Translations under genes and position numbers: made by a program
Notes under the pieces: model-generated
Databases searched by the model: none
The model's input: the letters and a program-made list of their open reading frames with translations, nothing else
Told to the model about the DNA's origin: nothing
Part shown: positions 1 through 13,551 of the stretch, one piece after another
Layout of the letters: every line of letters starts with the position of its first letter
Position numbering within the stretch: position 1 is the first letter of the stretch
Assembly (NCBI RefSeq): GCF_023973825.1
Contig: NC_090115.1
Span: forward strand, 992,001-1,056,000
Length of the DNA stretch: 64,000 nucleotides
DNA from: Plasmodium brasilianum
Lineage: Eukaryota; Apicomplexa; Aconoidasida; Haemosporida; Plasmodiidae
Direction: 5' to 3'

Positions 1-2000
1 CAAATTGTAATCTTATTAATTTTAGTTTAAATTTCATTTTTTTATGTTTTTAAAATAAGATTTAAGTACCTATTTTATGGCCTTTTAACAATATTATTAT
101 CTAATTCTAAATAAAATCACTATTGAAATGGTATGAATCATTTAATTTTTTTTTTTAATTTGCTAAGTTTTTCAATTATTTATATTAATATGTTCAGCAC
201 TTCTCTATGACATATAATTAAAAAATTACTAATTAATGCATTTGCTCAAAAATTTTTATTAAAATGTTTTCTATCTTTTTTTTTATATCTTATTGAATGG
301 GAAAATTGAGATAATAATGATTCTAATAAATTCATTTCTGAATATTTTATAATAATATATTTAATTATTCATAAAAAGTGTGAAAACGATTAAAATTATA
401 TAAAACTATCATGTTATTTATTTGTTGATAATTGTAAAAAGTGATATGATATTTTTATTGGAGAAAAAGTGAAAAAAATAAAAAAACACCTTATCAATAT
501 ATAATTTTTTTTAAAATCATAATACTATCATTTACTGCTAGTAGTATAATGTGAGACAATAAAAAAAAAAATGAAACATATGAAAATATATAATTACAAA
601 TCTGGGTAAAATAATTCTTTATAACTACAAAAAATAAAAATAAAATGATCTTCATTAATTTCTTTTTATAGCGTAATATCAGTTCTATAAAAATCATATT
701 AATACTTATCAACATAATTTACAGACTTATTTTTTTCATGTTAAAAATATAAAAATGAGTGTCCTTTGTCATTATTTTTACTCTTTTAAAGATATTTTTG
801 AAAATTTCCTCTGTGAAAAATAATTTATTGTACCCATGCATTTAATGTAATATATATATTTATATATAATAGTATCAACACCATTTCAAAAACTTCTTAA
901 ATTGTGACTATTGAAATAAAGAATAATGTAACATTATAATTTTGTATTCATGATAAAATGGAGAGTACAGAGCATATAATGTTTTTATAAAATGTAGATT
1001 ACTTTTTAACTAATATAAATATCACCAATTATGTTTCGTAATAATAGATATTTTTTAGCCTCTCAAATACTATTAAGTTATAGTTTATTAATTTTACTTT
1101 TTTATACTTTTTTTCTTCAATTAATTTAAATTTAAAATTTGCAATGTTAATTAAATCAGACATGATAAAAAATATAAGTATATTTTTATGATTTTTAAAA
1201 GATGCTAAATGGAATAATTAGTAGTATCAGTATTTAAAATTCAACATATATATATCATCTCTAAATAAAAAAAAAATTATTATATTCTTATATATAAATA
1301 CATATCTATAACTACATTTTTTTAAATACTTATATAGGCTTATTAGTTAAGTGTACCATTATAAAATAAGGTTTGTAATTGTGTATCATAAAATAATTTG
1401 CATCATTATTTATAATTTATAGTTTTCTATAAGGTGTTTGTCAGTATTTTTTTGCATAGCAAAAAAATTCCCATAAGAAAATTCATTTTGCATAGATAAT
1501 ACATTGCTAATTTTCATCTTATTCCATTCAATATTAAAAATTCTTATTATATGTAATAATAATAGATAAACCAAAATGCAATATTAAATGAGAATTAAAG
1601 AGCTAATCTAAGGGATAAATACTTATTTACATCTTATAATATACAGAATTGAAGAATATATCTACAGATTATAAAACACTATACATTATGTACATAAATT
1701 ATATTCTTAAATTTTTTTTCTTTAATTTAATTACCATATAATGAAGTATATTTGCAAAATTTAGAAGGAAATGTATAGATAAAATTCATATTTATTATTA
1801 AAATTTTTAAGCGTTCACTATTTATGTGCTACTTTTGTTATGAATAATAATAATACGCTTTTTCATTAACAAAAGCATGAATTGATGTAATTTATATATT
1901 CTGTTTAATTTTCATAATATAATGTTATAAAGAATTCCTGTATGTAAATATGTAAAGAATTGATTAATGAGAAAAAAAAAAAAAAGAAATAACGACGGCT
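1..2000. other. AT-rich intergenic stretch, no gene seen
   Basis: Very AT-rich sequence with scattered homopolymers. Short open frames here are hydrophobic, rich in F, I, L, K, N and Y, and show no domain or motif. Stops are frequent in all frames. Nothing beyond possible 5' sequence of the adjacent PIR relic is supported. Confidence 0.6.
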
Positions 2001-2011
2001 TAGATTATATG

Positions 2012-3056
2012 TTAGATAAAAGTAATGAAAAATTTAAAACTTTTTGTAAAAATACATCAACAAACTTAATCAAATTATATAGTTTCTATGATGAATAAAA
2101 GTTTGTACAAATCAATGATATTATTTCCAACATTAGTTTTTTGATGAAGAAAACATTAGGAACTAATAGGAATTATATCAATATAGATGATGTTAATAAA
2201 ATTTTTGTAGAAGTGAATAGTTCGAATTCAAAACTTTTACTGAGTATACTATGTTATTTTTATGCAATCAATTATGTTGAAACAGGGGAATATTAGTAAA
2301 AATTGCGTTATTATTTAACAAATTTAGAATTTAGGAGAACTAAAATTGATGGTATGTATAATAAAATGGGTACTTACTGGAAATAAATCACTCACAATAA
2401 AAAATTATATAAAAATTTTGTAGATAGAATTTATATATATTGTAATGATTATCATCATAATGATAGGTGTAAAGATTATATTAAATGTAATGCTATGTAT
2501 AATCATTTTATAAGGTATTAAAAAATAAAAATGATATCATTTTAATGTTCTCCAGAGTTAATTTATAAAGATAGACAAACATAAATCTACTTTTAATAAT
2601 TTTAAAAATATTATAGAAAAAACAAAGAAAAAGGATGAATTAGCTGAGGTTAATTTATATTGTCCTATATTTTCATAAAAATGTAATAAATTAATATGAA
2701 ACTCTCTTTCAATTTCTCCTTAAATCGTTGTTAAGATTAATGAAATATTTTTCAAACTTATTTTTTCTTATTAAGTAAAAATAAATTGTACTTTGAATTA
2801 CAGAATGTTACATAATTATATATTATTAAATATTTTAAAAACTTCAAAATATAAATTAAATGTATTATATGTTTTTTACATTTTTCATTTATATAACAGC
2901 TATTTGAAGTGGAGTTATGGTTTCATAAGAAAATACAAAAATAGTTACTGTAATATTAAGGAAAAGTATACGAATAATATATTAAACCACGGTAGAGAAG
3001 AAGCCAACTTAATTTTACAAAAAATATCATCAAATATAGATTGCTGTAGTATATGA
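2012..3056 (+). pseudogene. Decayed PIR-family (vir-like) variant antigen gene
   Basis: No full open frame exists, but one frame from about 2012 to 2560 reads as protein with scattered nonsense codons, and a second frame continues to the stop at 3054-3056. Segments look like PIR proteins. There is a Cys-bearing helical stretch, then at about 2440-2520 a run with CNDYHHNDRCKDYIKC spacing. Next come a KKDEL-like charged stretch near 2630 and a post-membrane tail with a RMLHNYIL-like segment near 2800. PIR proteins are a large variant family of Plasmodium, exported or at the red-cell surface, with a TM near the C terminus. In-frame stops occur near 2095, 2295, 2385 and 2520, with at least one frameshift between 2560 and 2790. 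The assignment rests on pattern resemblance, and exon 1 was not located. Confidence 0.55.
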
Positions 3057-3059
3057 GAT

Positions 3060-5940
3060 ATCCTAAACACATGTCACATGTAATAATTATAGGCTGATAA
3101 CAACAATATTGAAAATATGCAATTAGGGTTTTGTATACAATTCTATTCAACGGAAAAAAAAAGGCAAAAGACAGATAATTGAATATATAAAAAGAAGAAC
3201 AGCAAAAGATACTGTTGAATAAAATGATATACAGACGTTAATATATTTTTGAGAAATTAAAAGGTATAAATAAATTACACACTTCTTTGTTGACATGTAA
3301 AATGGAGAATACACTTTATATAAATATTTACCAAGGAAAAGAAATGAATGTAATGAATAGTTTTTTCGTGGTTATTTGTTGATATATTATACATGATATA
3401 AATATTAAAATTTATAGATATGTTATTAAAAATTATTCGAAAAAAGTAAATGCAAATAAACTTTTAAGTCCTTTTAATATCATTTATAGAGTTCACATAT
3501 TTATTTAATAAATGTTATGTAAACAATAGAACAATATAATATGTAAAAGAAAAGAGGAATGACACGTTCTATATATGAAGTACCTGATTATTGATACTCG
3601 TAATATACAGTTAACTGTATGAATATATTAAATGAAATAAGTCTTTAATAAATAAATACATCAAAGAAATGTATAATCTAGAATGATCGAATTTATAAAG
3701 GAAACATTAATAAATGTTATATTTTTTAAAAATATAAAATTTTGAGGTAACCTTGTGTAAAGCAAAAGAATAAAATCATATTCTTCTAATATTATTAATA
3801 TTTAGGTCTTATATTACGCAAGTGTACGTAAACATATGTAAGCAGTGAATATTATGAATGTATGCTTCATATAATTGACAAATTAAAAAAAAATATATGT
3901 CAATGAGAAATATACATCCGAATATTATAACGTTATAAAAAAAGAACAAATAATGATAGTTTATATGATGGTATAATTAATATATTCATTAAAAAAATAT
4001 AATTCTTCATGAACAAATTAGCAGATTAATTAGTAATGACATAGATAACTATATATAAACTTGTAACTAAGATTTACCGTATTGCTAACAAATGAAAAAA
4101 GAATAATAACATTTTGTTAGAATAAATTTAATGGATTTTTATTATTTTTTAAACAAAATATTTTTGTTAAAAAAATTAGTAATATATATTATTGTGATAT
4201 TAACACTATAACAAATTAAAGTAATAGAATATTAATAAAAAATGTATTTATAAAAATATTATAAATGAATATTATATGGCATTTATAAATGATTACAAAA
4301 TTGCTGAAAGGTTAATATGAGTATGCAAAAGAACATTTTCACATATAAGTGTGCAATGAGGAATATATTATGTACAATAACAACAAAAGAAATTGTTTAT
4401 ATATGTTTTAACTTTTTTTTATATTAATATAAATAATTTAATATGTGAAAATTAAAAGAATTCGATTATAAGATCATCAATAAAAATTTTCAAAAAATAA
4501 TAAATAACAAATTTACTAGATATAACAATATATATCTGAAATTATGTAATAAATATATAATTATGTTAATTTTTGTTCAATTATTTATAATAATTAAAAA
4601 GTTGTATTTTATATTTAATAATTTTCTTTCTTTTAAATTTATTATTTTTTTTTTGTAAAAAAGTACTATGAAATTTTTATTATTCGGTTAATTTTTTGTA
4701 CATAAATATAAATTTATAATTGTAACTCTGTCACAAACAATGAATAATAAAATTATTAAAATATATTTTTACTAATATATATTTTATATAAAACCGCATA
4801 TTCATTTAACTTATAATTTTATTTATTTTTTTTTTTATAAACATTTTCTATGCACAATACTTGTTTAAAAAGAAAAAAAAAAATATGTATATTCGTTGCG
4901 AATTGTTTATAAAAAATATTAATTAAAATAAGAATGATCTTCAAAATATCTATTGATATTCTATATTAATTAAATAGATATAATGTACTTAATATTTATT
5001 TGTAAATATATCTTGAATTATTTTTTAAATTATTTATTTTGAATCCATTGTGTATATGTCAATTTTAATTTGAATTATTTGGTATTTTTACGTCAATAAA
5101 TGTAAATATTTATTTATATGATTAAAGCACGATAAAATAGATAATTTTTAAATTCATTAATTCACTAATTAATAATAAATATACTTTCGAATATACGCAA
5201 TTTATAATAATTGTAAATTTAAAATTAAGAAGTAAAGCTCTTTAATATACACATTTTGAAATATGAAATTTTTAATGAATTATATAACAATATAACATTT
5301 TAGTACTTAATAATGGAATATTATATTTTGTCCTTGAATTTATTTAAGTTCTTATAGTATATATTATTACTGATATAAAAATATTCTTTTTTTTTCATTA
5401 CTTTTTCAGTTTATTTTTATAATTAAAGACATATAAGGATAATATTTTACAAATTCATTTTATAAATATCAGTGCTAATAAGAAAAAATAATTAAAATTC
5501 GTAATTGCATTCTTAATATTTAGGGTTATATATACATATATGCATTAAAAATATTTCTTAATTTTAGGTAAATCCAGTGTTTCTAAATGTTGCGTTACAA
5601 TTTTTATTGCAAATGTGTTAAATAAAAAGTATTTAATTCCTTTACTACTAATTCATTAGTTTGTACTTTTTGAATATTTATGAATAATTCTATATAATGT
5701 GTTTTAATTAAAGTTAATTTTTTATAAATGTTTTTTTAATCAAAATTTAAATATAATATTTTTAAACTGTCTTACTATACATTGTAAAGTAATTTACAAT
5801 TACATACTTTTTAATGAATATTTAAGAATAAATCGAAAAGAAAAAAAAGTAAAGGAATAAATATAACACTTTTTACCATTAGAAACATTATATTATTGTT
5901 AATTTTTTTATAATGAATATATTATAATATTAATAATCTG
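3060..5940. other. Intergenic DNA collinear with 53.4-55.9 kb
   Basis: No gene seen. From about 3.7 kb on, the sequence can be lined up by eye, in the same order and orientation, with 53.7-55.9 kb. Anchor pairs are 3828/53734, 4663/54590 and 5672/55639. It forms the upstream region of the fam-l/fam-m-type pseudogene that follows. Confidence 0.5.
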
Positions 5941-5944
5941 TATT

Positions 5945-6827
5945 ATGGAACAAAATATTAAGTCACTCTTTTTTATTAGAAATAATACATTTATAGTTCT
6001 AACTTATCTTTGTAACTTTTACAATGATTTGTTATGATAATGTTATTTAATGATATTTATATTTTTAATATTTTATTTTTATTAGTATATATTTTCATCT
6101 TCATATTATTTATACTATTAAATAATAAATATATATATTTTGTATTTTTAACATACGTTTTACAAATTCCCATATTAAAGCACATCAATGAATGTAAAGT
6201 AGAAGCAAGAATCTATTGATTACTATGAAAATATTAAAAGGATATGAATTTTAACACTGTATATTTAAAAGAAGATATACCAAATTTTCAAAATAACGAA
6301 AAAGAATATATATCTAATAATGAAAAAGGTAAAAAAGGAAAAAATATACAGTTAAATGGAAGTTTATTAAATAATGCGGGAGAGCAAAAAAAAGGCAAGA
6401 AAAATAATTCTTATATATTTGGAGCAAAAGGATATTCGCTTTTTGAAGAAACATCATTTCAAAAATCTCATTATCTAAATTTTCTTAAGAAAAACACTAT
6501 AACTAAACATGAGTTTTTAAGAAATGTAAAACATAGAAAGTACAGAAAATTAGTTATTAAGTCTATTTTATTTGTATTGTCTCTATTTATATTGCACCTA
6601 TTACATATTATGAAGTGAATTACAAATTTATCATTAATTCTATACATTCATTCAGGGAATATAAATGTGAATTTTTTTTGTTAGGTTTTTGGAGATGTAT
6701 TTGTTTTGTTGTAGTCAAATATATACCTATGTATTTATTAGTTATACTACCTATTTTTGCTGCTATTAGTTACATTAAAAAAGCTGAGAAGTATGAAAAA
6801 TATGATGTCATAGAAAGGAAAAAGTAA
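5945..6827 (+). pseudogene. Decayed two-exon fam-l/fam-m-type exported membrane protein
   Basis: Exon 1 (5945-6031) reads as 29 codons starting MEQNIKSLFFIR, the usual hydrophobic recessed-signal exon of the P. malariae fam-l/fam-m proteins and the same length as the exon 1 at 55933. The splice donor, GTATG in the two paralogues here, is TTATG at 6032. The PEXEL position in exon 2 reads CKVEA instead of an RxLx type. The conserved stretch after it carries stops at 6217, 6226 and 6235. An open segment follows from about 6244, with charged residues and a TYR-poor KxxK-rich middle, then a hydrophobic segment. A frameshift at about 6615 moves the last TM (6615-6827) to another frame. The family has no known function; proteins are about 250 aa with two TM segments. 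I infer a non-functional copy. Confidence 0.8.
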
Positions 6828-6829
6828 TA

Positions 6830-9800
6830 ATAAGGAATATGTTTCTTCCTTTAAAAAAATCATTAAAATGATATAATGTTTGTAAGGACATTAGAGACAT
6901 AATTTACATACCCATAATTTTTAATATGTTATAAACATACCTATATATGTCTGGCCTTTTTTGTACACAACAGTAAGAAATTTTATTTTTAATTTTTTTG
7001 TAAGTTTGAATTTTATGATGTTTTTAAATTGGTATTTGAATGTATTGCTTCAGTTTAAATAAATATTATTAATTAAAATATTCTTTTTCATATTTTAATT
7101 TTTTGACATTATAAATATTTGTTTAGGAGTTAAAATATATTTGTAATCTCGCAATTTATATAACTTTATTCAGGTACAATAATTTATATTTAAATTAAAT
7201 TATAAGGATTTCAATTTTATAAATTGTTTTAGTCTCATATAATTGTTATTTTTAAATATTTAAAAAAAAATTATTTGTTTTATATTAAAAATAAATATAT
7301 TATTTTCTGTATAAGATGAGAGCGCGTAAACGTATTTTGTTCCAATTATGTATATATATATATATAGAACGAATAGTTAAACTACAATAATATTATTTTT
7401 TTTTTTGCTCTCGTAAATTATTTCATTAATATATAATCTTATCTAATTTATAATGTGGTTTCCTATTAATTTTTGCATGCATACATTTCCAATTAATATA
7501 TATATTAAATAATAATTAATTATAAAAGCAAAACATAATTATAATAATATAAATATTATGTTATTTTGTAAGATAAAATTATCATAGGAATATATAATTT
7601 ACTTTTAGCTCTGAGTGATGGAAGTATAGTAATTATGATTAACAAGGGAATGTATCATATTTTAACACATAGATGATGAAAAGGGAAATATGAAAATTAA
7701 TGACTAAATTTATGGACTTTATCATTTTTATTATTGGTATGGTTCTAGAGTATACAGAATCCATTCATTAATATTATAGAATTTTTATTTTTAAAAAAGA
7801 TAAAAAGTGAATTTCGTTTATTAATTATTTATAGTATGTTAATAAAGGTATTCTGAATTTAACTTATTACACATCTTAATATACTCTCATATCTACTTAA
7901 TTATCTAATAAATCTCTATTTTATATAATTAATAATATAGAATGTAATTATATTTAAAATTATTAGTTTAACCTTTATAATATATATTGATAAAAGTTGA
8001 AATTTTTATAATAATTGGAACTACTTGACCTGTATGTATTAATAATATATTTTATATATTTGCATGTATTATTAGTAACAGTTCTAAATGATTAAGCAAT
8101 GTTACTACATGATATACTTTTATGAAAATCTTTTGGATATTTATAATTATTATTATACACTATTTCTTAAACACGATATAGATAAATAATCGCAATGTTA
8201 AAATTTATATTCTGATAATAACTTTTAAGAACCTTGATATAATTAAGTTTATAAAGTTCAACTAATAATAAATCGTTAACTAAAACTGTGCTTCAGAAGG
8301 AATGAAATATAGCATTTAATATATAATTCATAAAGGAAAAAAAGCGTGTTAACAATAATAAGCGAAATAATAATGAATAAAAATAAACAACTGCTGAAGG
8401 TATAAAATTTAATTACTAATGAAATATATCATTGAATCAGCTAGTATACCAGAGATAACTATGATTGAAAAAAATAGATAAATTATTGGATAACTATTAA
8501 AAGATATTTTAATAATAAAATATTTTTTAATATATTTAAAATTCATTTCAATGTTACCTTGAGAAACTTTTTAAGCAGTATAACTAAGGAAAATATATAA
8601 TTTAAAAATGAAATTAGTTTATCTGTAAATGTATTTTATTCATTTCATAATAAATTTTTCATTGTGTATAATAATGATTCAGGTGATATTATTAAATATA
8701 AATCTTAGCTATAAGCGATAACATGATGATTCATAAAAAATATAAAAGACAGTTCAAAAATAAGTTTTCATAGGAAATGAAAAGTTATAACAAATTGCAA
8801 GTTATAATATGCTTGAAAAACTTGAAGAAAAAAAAGAAAAAAAAAAGATTAATTACATCAAACCATAATTTTACAAAAATTAAATGAAAGAATTTTTTTT
8901 TTCAAATTAATTATCATCGTCTCTCAAAATTCTTTTTTAATAAATTCTTTATCTGGTTTTTTAAGTTCGAAATTTGTATTTTCAACTTTGTATGGAAAAT
9001 CACAAAATAAATCATATTTATAAAATATCTTTTTAAGAACTTTATTAGATATGAATTAATAATACATAAAATAAATAAAAATATTCATGTATACAGAAAT
9101 GATAAATAATATGAAATACATAATAAATCTGTAAATGCAAACGTATGGTTACTCATATTAGTAATAACCACTGTAACTTTTAAAATTAAACAAAATGTTA
9201 GACACCTAATAAACGAAATAAAATATATATAAGTCTTTAGAACTTTAACACATTTTTTCCAAATTTGTGAGTGTGCATGTGTGATATAAAAGATTAATAG
9301 TTCTTAATGAAATAATGTTTTTTTAAATAATGACATTATTATAAAAATATGATTGAATAATAACAGATTTGCTTCTAATATTCCGTGTGTTAAAGAGATT
9401 TAAACATTTCGATATTATAAGTTAAAGTAATAATTAAAATAATGCGTTTAACTTATATATGACATGCAGTTAATTTATGGATTCATTTCAAAATAACGTT
9501 CTTTGTTATTATATATTTATCCAGATATTGTTTAATTTAATTCTTAATCATCATACATGAGAAATTTTTCTACAGCAAGATTAGCACAATTTAATAGAAG
9601 GTAAATTTATATAGGAAAATTGGGTTATGATAAATTATACACTTATTATCTTATGAAATTTATTGATTATTAAATTTTTTTTTTATTACAATGAATTATT
9701 AGGTGAAACGAAATTGTATATCGCTTACAAAAAATTGTAATGGAATAGACACATTTGTCACAATATGTATTTATTAGTCTAACTGGATTGTTCATTTTCT

Positions 9801-10935
9801 AATTATTTAGTAATATCACATTTTATGTTTTTAGTAATTACACGAATGTTAAACCTGAAATGCATTTTCTTTAAGCATATTAAATTTCGATATTGTATAA
9901 TATTAACGGGCATAAAAAAGAAGTAGAATGCATAAAAAATAAAAAATTTACATATATATGTATATAAGAATCAATCAGCTTTATGTTACATTAATATTTT
10001 AGATTTCTGTGGATCATAAAGTAATGAAGGAACTTATACAAAGTACGACAAGTAAGAATGAATAAAATAAAAAAATTACTACTAAAATATTATAATATAA
10101 TATGTAAGAAAATAAAAAGACACGGGAGTTCATATAATTATGGATAATAAATGAACATGAAATAATAATTTTATTTATAATAGAAAAGAATTAATTCGAT
10201 ACTAAATTCATTTTCTTCGTAAAATATATCTTTAAAAAAAAATTTAATTTTCTACATAAGAAAAAGTACTCCTTTGTAAGATATAATATGAAATTAATTT
10301 TTATATTTAATTTAAACATTTCAGTGTTTATGGATTTTCTATTTTTCAATGAAAAATTGTTCTTATTTATTATGAAACAAATATCTATGCTAATTTACTG
10401 AATTAATCAACATAAAGAGGAAATTTGTGAAACTTAATAAGTTAAATCTTTAAAAATATATATGTATATTAAAATATATATATAAAAATAAACATAACTG
10501 TAATAAATTAAAAACTCAATAAATAAAATGGTCAAAATTTAATTTTGAGGAAAAACTTTAATAAAGATATGTAAGTGTGTTTTTCTTACACATATGGATA
10601 AATCATATGAATAATTATAAGATTTGCATCTTTTTATAGCTGTTAGAAAAAAATAATTATATAAACATACATTTAAAACATAAATGACATATTTATGTTA
10701 AGGGAAACTAGAAACATATTAAACTAATTTTATTAGATAAAAGTTTAACATAATATATTATACACACAATGGGTGTTTATATATTTTAAAATTCTAAAAA
10801 CTATAAAATTTTATGGGTATTAAGATAGCATATTTTAGTTAAAAGCCTTCGAAGAATTGTTCTTTAAGTCTTATCCTAATATAAGCTTAAAATTCTTCTT
10901 ATACTTAATGATTTGTTAATATGGTTTTACCAATA
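6830..10935. other. AT-rich intergenic stretch with one weak relic
   Basis: About 4.1 kb without a supportable gene. The first 400 bp resemble the 3' flank of the fam-l pseudogene at 23.3 kb, including a GTCT..A..ATT..TATT motif at 7232. On the minus strand at about 9025-8910 a 40-codon open stretch (VLKKIFYKYDLFCDFP onward) looks protein-like but could not be assigned. Elsewhere I see only low-complexity AT sequence. Confidence 0.5.
7232..7251 (+). promoter_or_regulatory. Conserved downstream motif, copy 1 (divergent)
   Basis: GTCTCATATAATTGTTATTT lies 405 bp after the end of the fam-type pseudogene. It is the most divergent of five related sites; possibly part of a 3' UTR or poly-A region. 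Confidence 0.35.
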
Positions 10936-10940
10936 TTTTT

Positions 10941-11557
10941 CTATATTTTAAACAAAAAATAAAATAATACTAATATGGATAGTGTACCTGATATTATAAC
11001 ACCTGAAAACAAATCAATTAGGATAAAAAAAAATAAGATACCATATATTACCAATAAAATAGGAGTTAAAATTTTAGTCATGTTTTTAATATTTATATCA
11101 AATTTACTTTCAAATACTTCTATCGTTTTACATTTAGAATATAATAGTTCTGTTATATGTTTATTACATTTTTCATCCAATTTCGTTAAATATTTATATA
11201 TGGATGATTAAATGTTATTTTTTCTTGACTCATATTTTTTTCATTTGATATGGTTCTTTTAATTCTCCACTTTTGTCTGAATATTCAATAGATATTATTG
11301 AATATTAAAATTCTCAAATTCATTTTTAAATTTTAATGAATTACTTGATATTTCAACTTCGTCATCATGCAATAATGTAGTAATGTCTTCTAATGAATAA
11401 TCATTTTCCATTAATGTATTTAATCTATTTCTAAAGGTATATTCATCTTCATTTGCTATTTTAATTGCATCTTCTTTTAAAGAGGTGCTTAAAGCATTGT
11501 GATTTACATTTGTTTCTGAATACAATAATCTGCTCTTCCTTACATCCTATGTGTTAC
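10941..11557 (-). pseudogene. Broken PEXEL-type exported protein with FxxRxNxLM motifs
   Basis: Reading the minus strand, a probable acceptor at about 11558 is followed by DVRKSRLLYSET, resembling the PEXEL region of a Plasmodium exported family that also occurs in P. vivax. An acidic region contains FRNRLNTLMENDYS, the repeat typical of that family. This frame stops at 11295. The C-terminal part continues in another frame from about 11210: a KYLTKLDEKCNKHI motif that precedes the membrane region, then two hydrophobic segments ending at 10941. A TAG also sits in frame just before DVRKS, so exon 2 must begin there or carry a nonsense change. The frame switch between 11295 and 11210 suggests a pseudogene; a missed intron is the alternative. 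Function of the family is unknown. Confidence 0.65.
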
Positions 11558-11599
11558 CTAGGATGATTTCTTTATTTTATGGTTTTTCTGAGTCGACTA

Positions 11600-13540
11600 A
11601 AAATTAGGGTAAATATTTAATATTTAAAAAAATATCAGTATTTCCGTATAAATAAAATACTAGCTTTAAAATAAAAATGTCATGTTCCAAAAAATTTATA
11701 AAAAATTCTGAATATAAAAAATAATATTTCCTCAGGATTTTTGGCATATCGATATGAAAAGGGTAAATGAGAAAATTTTAATAAAACTTTTATATGTTTG
11801 TACTATCATGTCGAATTTACTTATAGAAGCTATAATTGTATTAAATATAAAATATTTTTATTAATATTGTTTTTTTGATAATATTCAAAAAAAGTTATAA
11901 TTTTTTCTTTACAGTTTTTTGTTATTTTGGAATTTAAAATTTTTCATATTTCCTTAATGATAATAACATACATTCAAATATAATTGTGAATAAATGGGTT
12001 ACATAAAAATATCTTGGTAAATTTCCCATGTAAAAATATTAATTAAAATAACAAAAATACAAGATTTTTAAAAAAATAAAAAAACAGGTAATTATACAAA
12101 TAATAATTGATATTACACATACTGTAAATAATATATTTCTATACATATTTTATAAATTTTCTGTGAAAATATCATGAAAAAAAATTTCGTTAATTTGGTA
12201 AAGAGAAAGGATAAAATTTAATAAAATTGCAAGACCTTAATTATTATATACTAGTTCGATTTTGAAAAGTTATTATTTAAAAATTTTCTGTTACTATAAA
12301 TATAATACAAAATATTTTGAAGTCAAATCCAAGTCTTGCATACGAAATTTTTTTTTTGAATAATTTCCAATAATTATAAAAGTTAGGACAAAAAAATATA
12401 TCTATAATAATTATTTCGTACAATTTTATTTATATTCAATAAATACATCATTAACAATTTATGTGCAACTGTTAAGCAAAAATGCTAAATAGACTATTAA
12501 CGATAAAATATATATTATTTATGTTTTGTAATATTATTTATGATAAAATAAATTTTATTTTTTTAAAAAATAAAAAACAAAATTTTACTAATCTGTTGTG
12601 TCATTAAGGACCCACTAAAATTTTATTTATTTTTATGTTTATAGTAAAATTTATGAATTAATATTAATAAAAAAATAAACAAGTACAAATGCTTTTTTTT
12701 AATTTTTGAAATAAAAAATAAGGAATAATATTTAAAAAGAAAATAAAATAAAACCAAAGAAAAGAAAAGGTAGAAAGTCAATATTATATTCTTTAGCGTT
12801 AATAATTATCTATTCGAAAAATAAAATATAAAGTTTCAATAAAACTTTTTTTTTTTTTCGTAATTCTCAAATTTTTTAACACATTTAATATTATATTATA
12901 GAAAAATAGTAGTATATTATATAAGAATAAATATTTTATTATTCAGTTACGGATTTTTCCTAATAATTAAAACATATATATATATGAATTTATAAATATC
13001 TAATTATGCATATTAAAGATATAGCATTTTTTATAACTGTCCTTTAGAATTGCTTAGAGCTACATTCATGTTCTACAAAAATACACCAAAATAGTTTAAT
13101 TTTTCGTTTTAGGTGACAGAATATCTTAAATATGAAATATAATGATGGATCGCAAAGAGAAGATATTTGTTTTTTTTCTTTTTTTTAATTTTTACGAAAA
13201 AAAATTACTTAAAATAAGAAATGTAATGCGCTGATGCGAATTATGTGTTTTAAATTTATTTATTGTATGCATATTATTCTAATATTTTTTATTAAAGAAT
13301 AATTTATATTATATATGTTAAATTATACATTAGGTTAATGGCAAATTCATTAATATGTGTATTAGATTATACTTATTAGTAATTGCCATTTACAGTAAAA
13401 TGCAACTTTTTCACTTATATATTACTCATTAGTTACCATTTTTCTTTTTCTTTTTTCCCTTATATCAGAAAAATTGAGAAATATTGATTATAAGAATTAT
13501 TTGATTTCATTTAAATATCATCCGAATATATTTTAGTGTA
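11600..13540. other. AT-rich intergenic stretch, no gene seen
   Basis: Downstream flank of the STP1 gene (which ends at 13552 on the minus strand) and upstream flank of the broken exported gene. Homopolymers and short (TA) runs only; no coding or RNA feature is supported. Confidence 0.55.
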
Positions 13541-13551
13541 TCCTTATCAAT

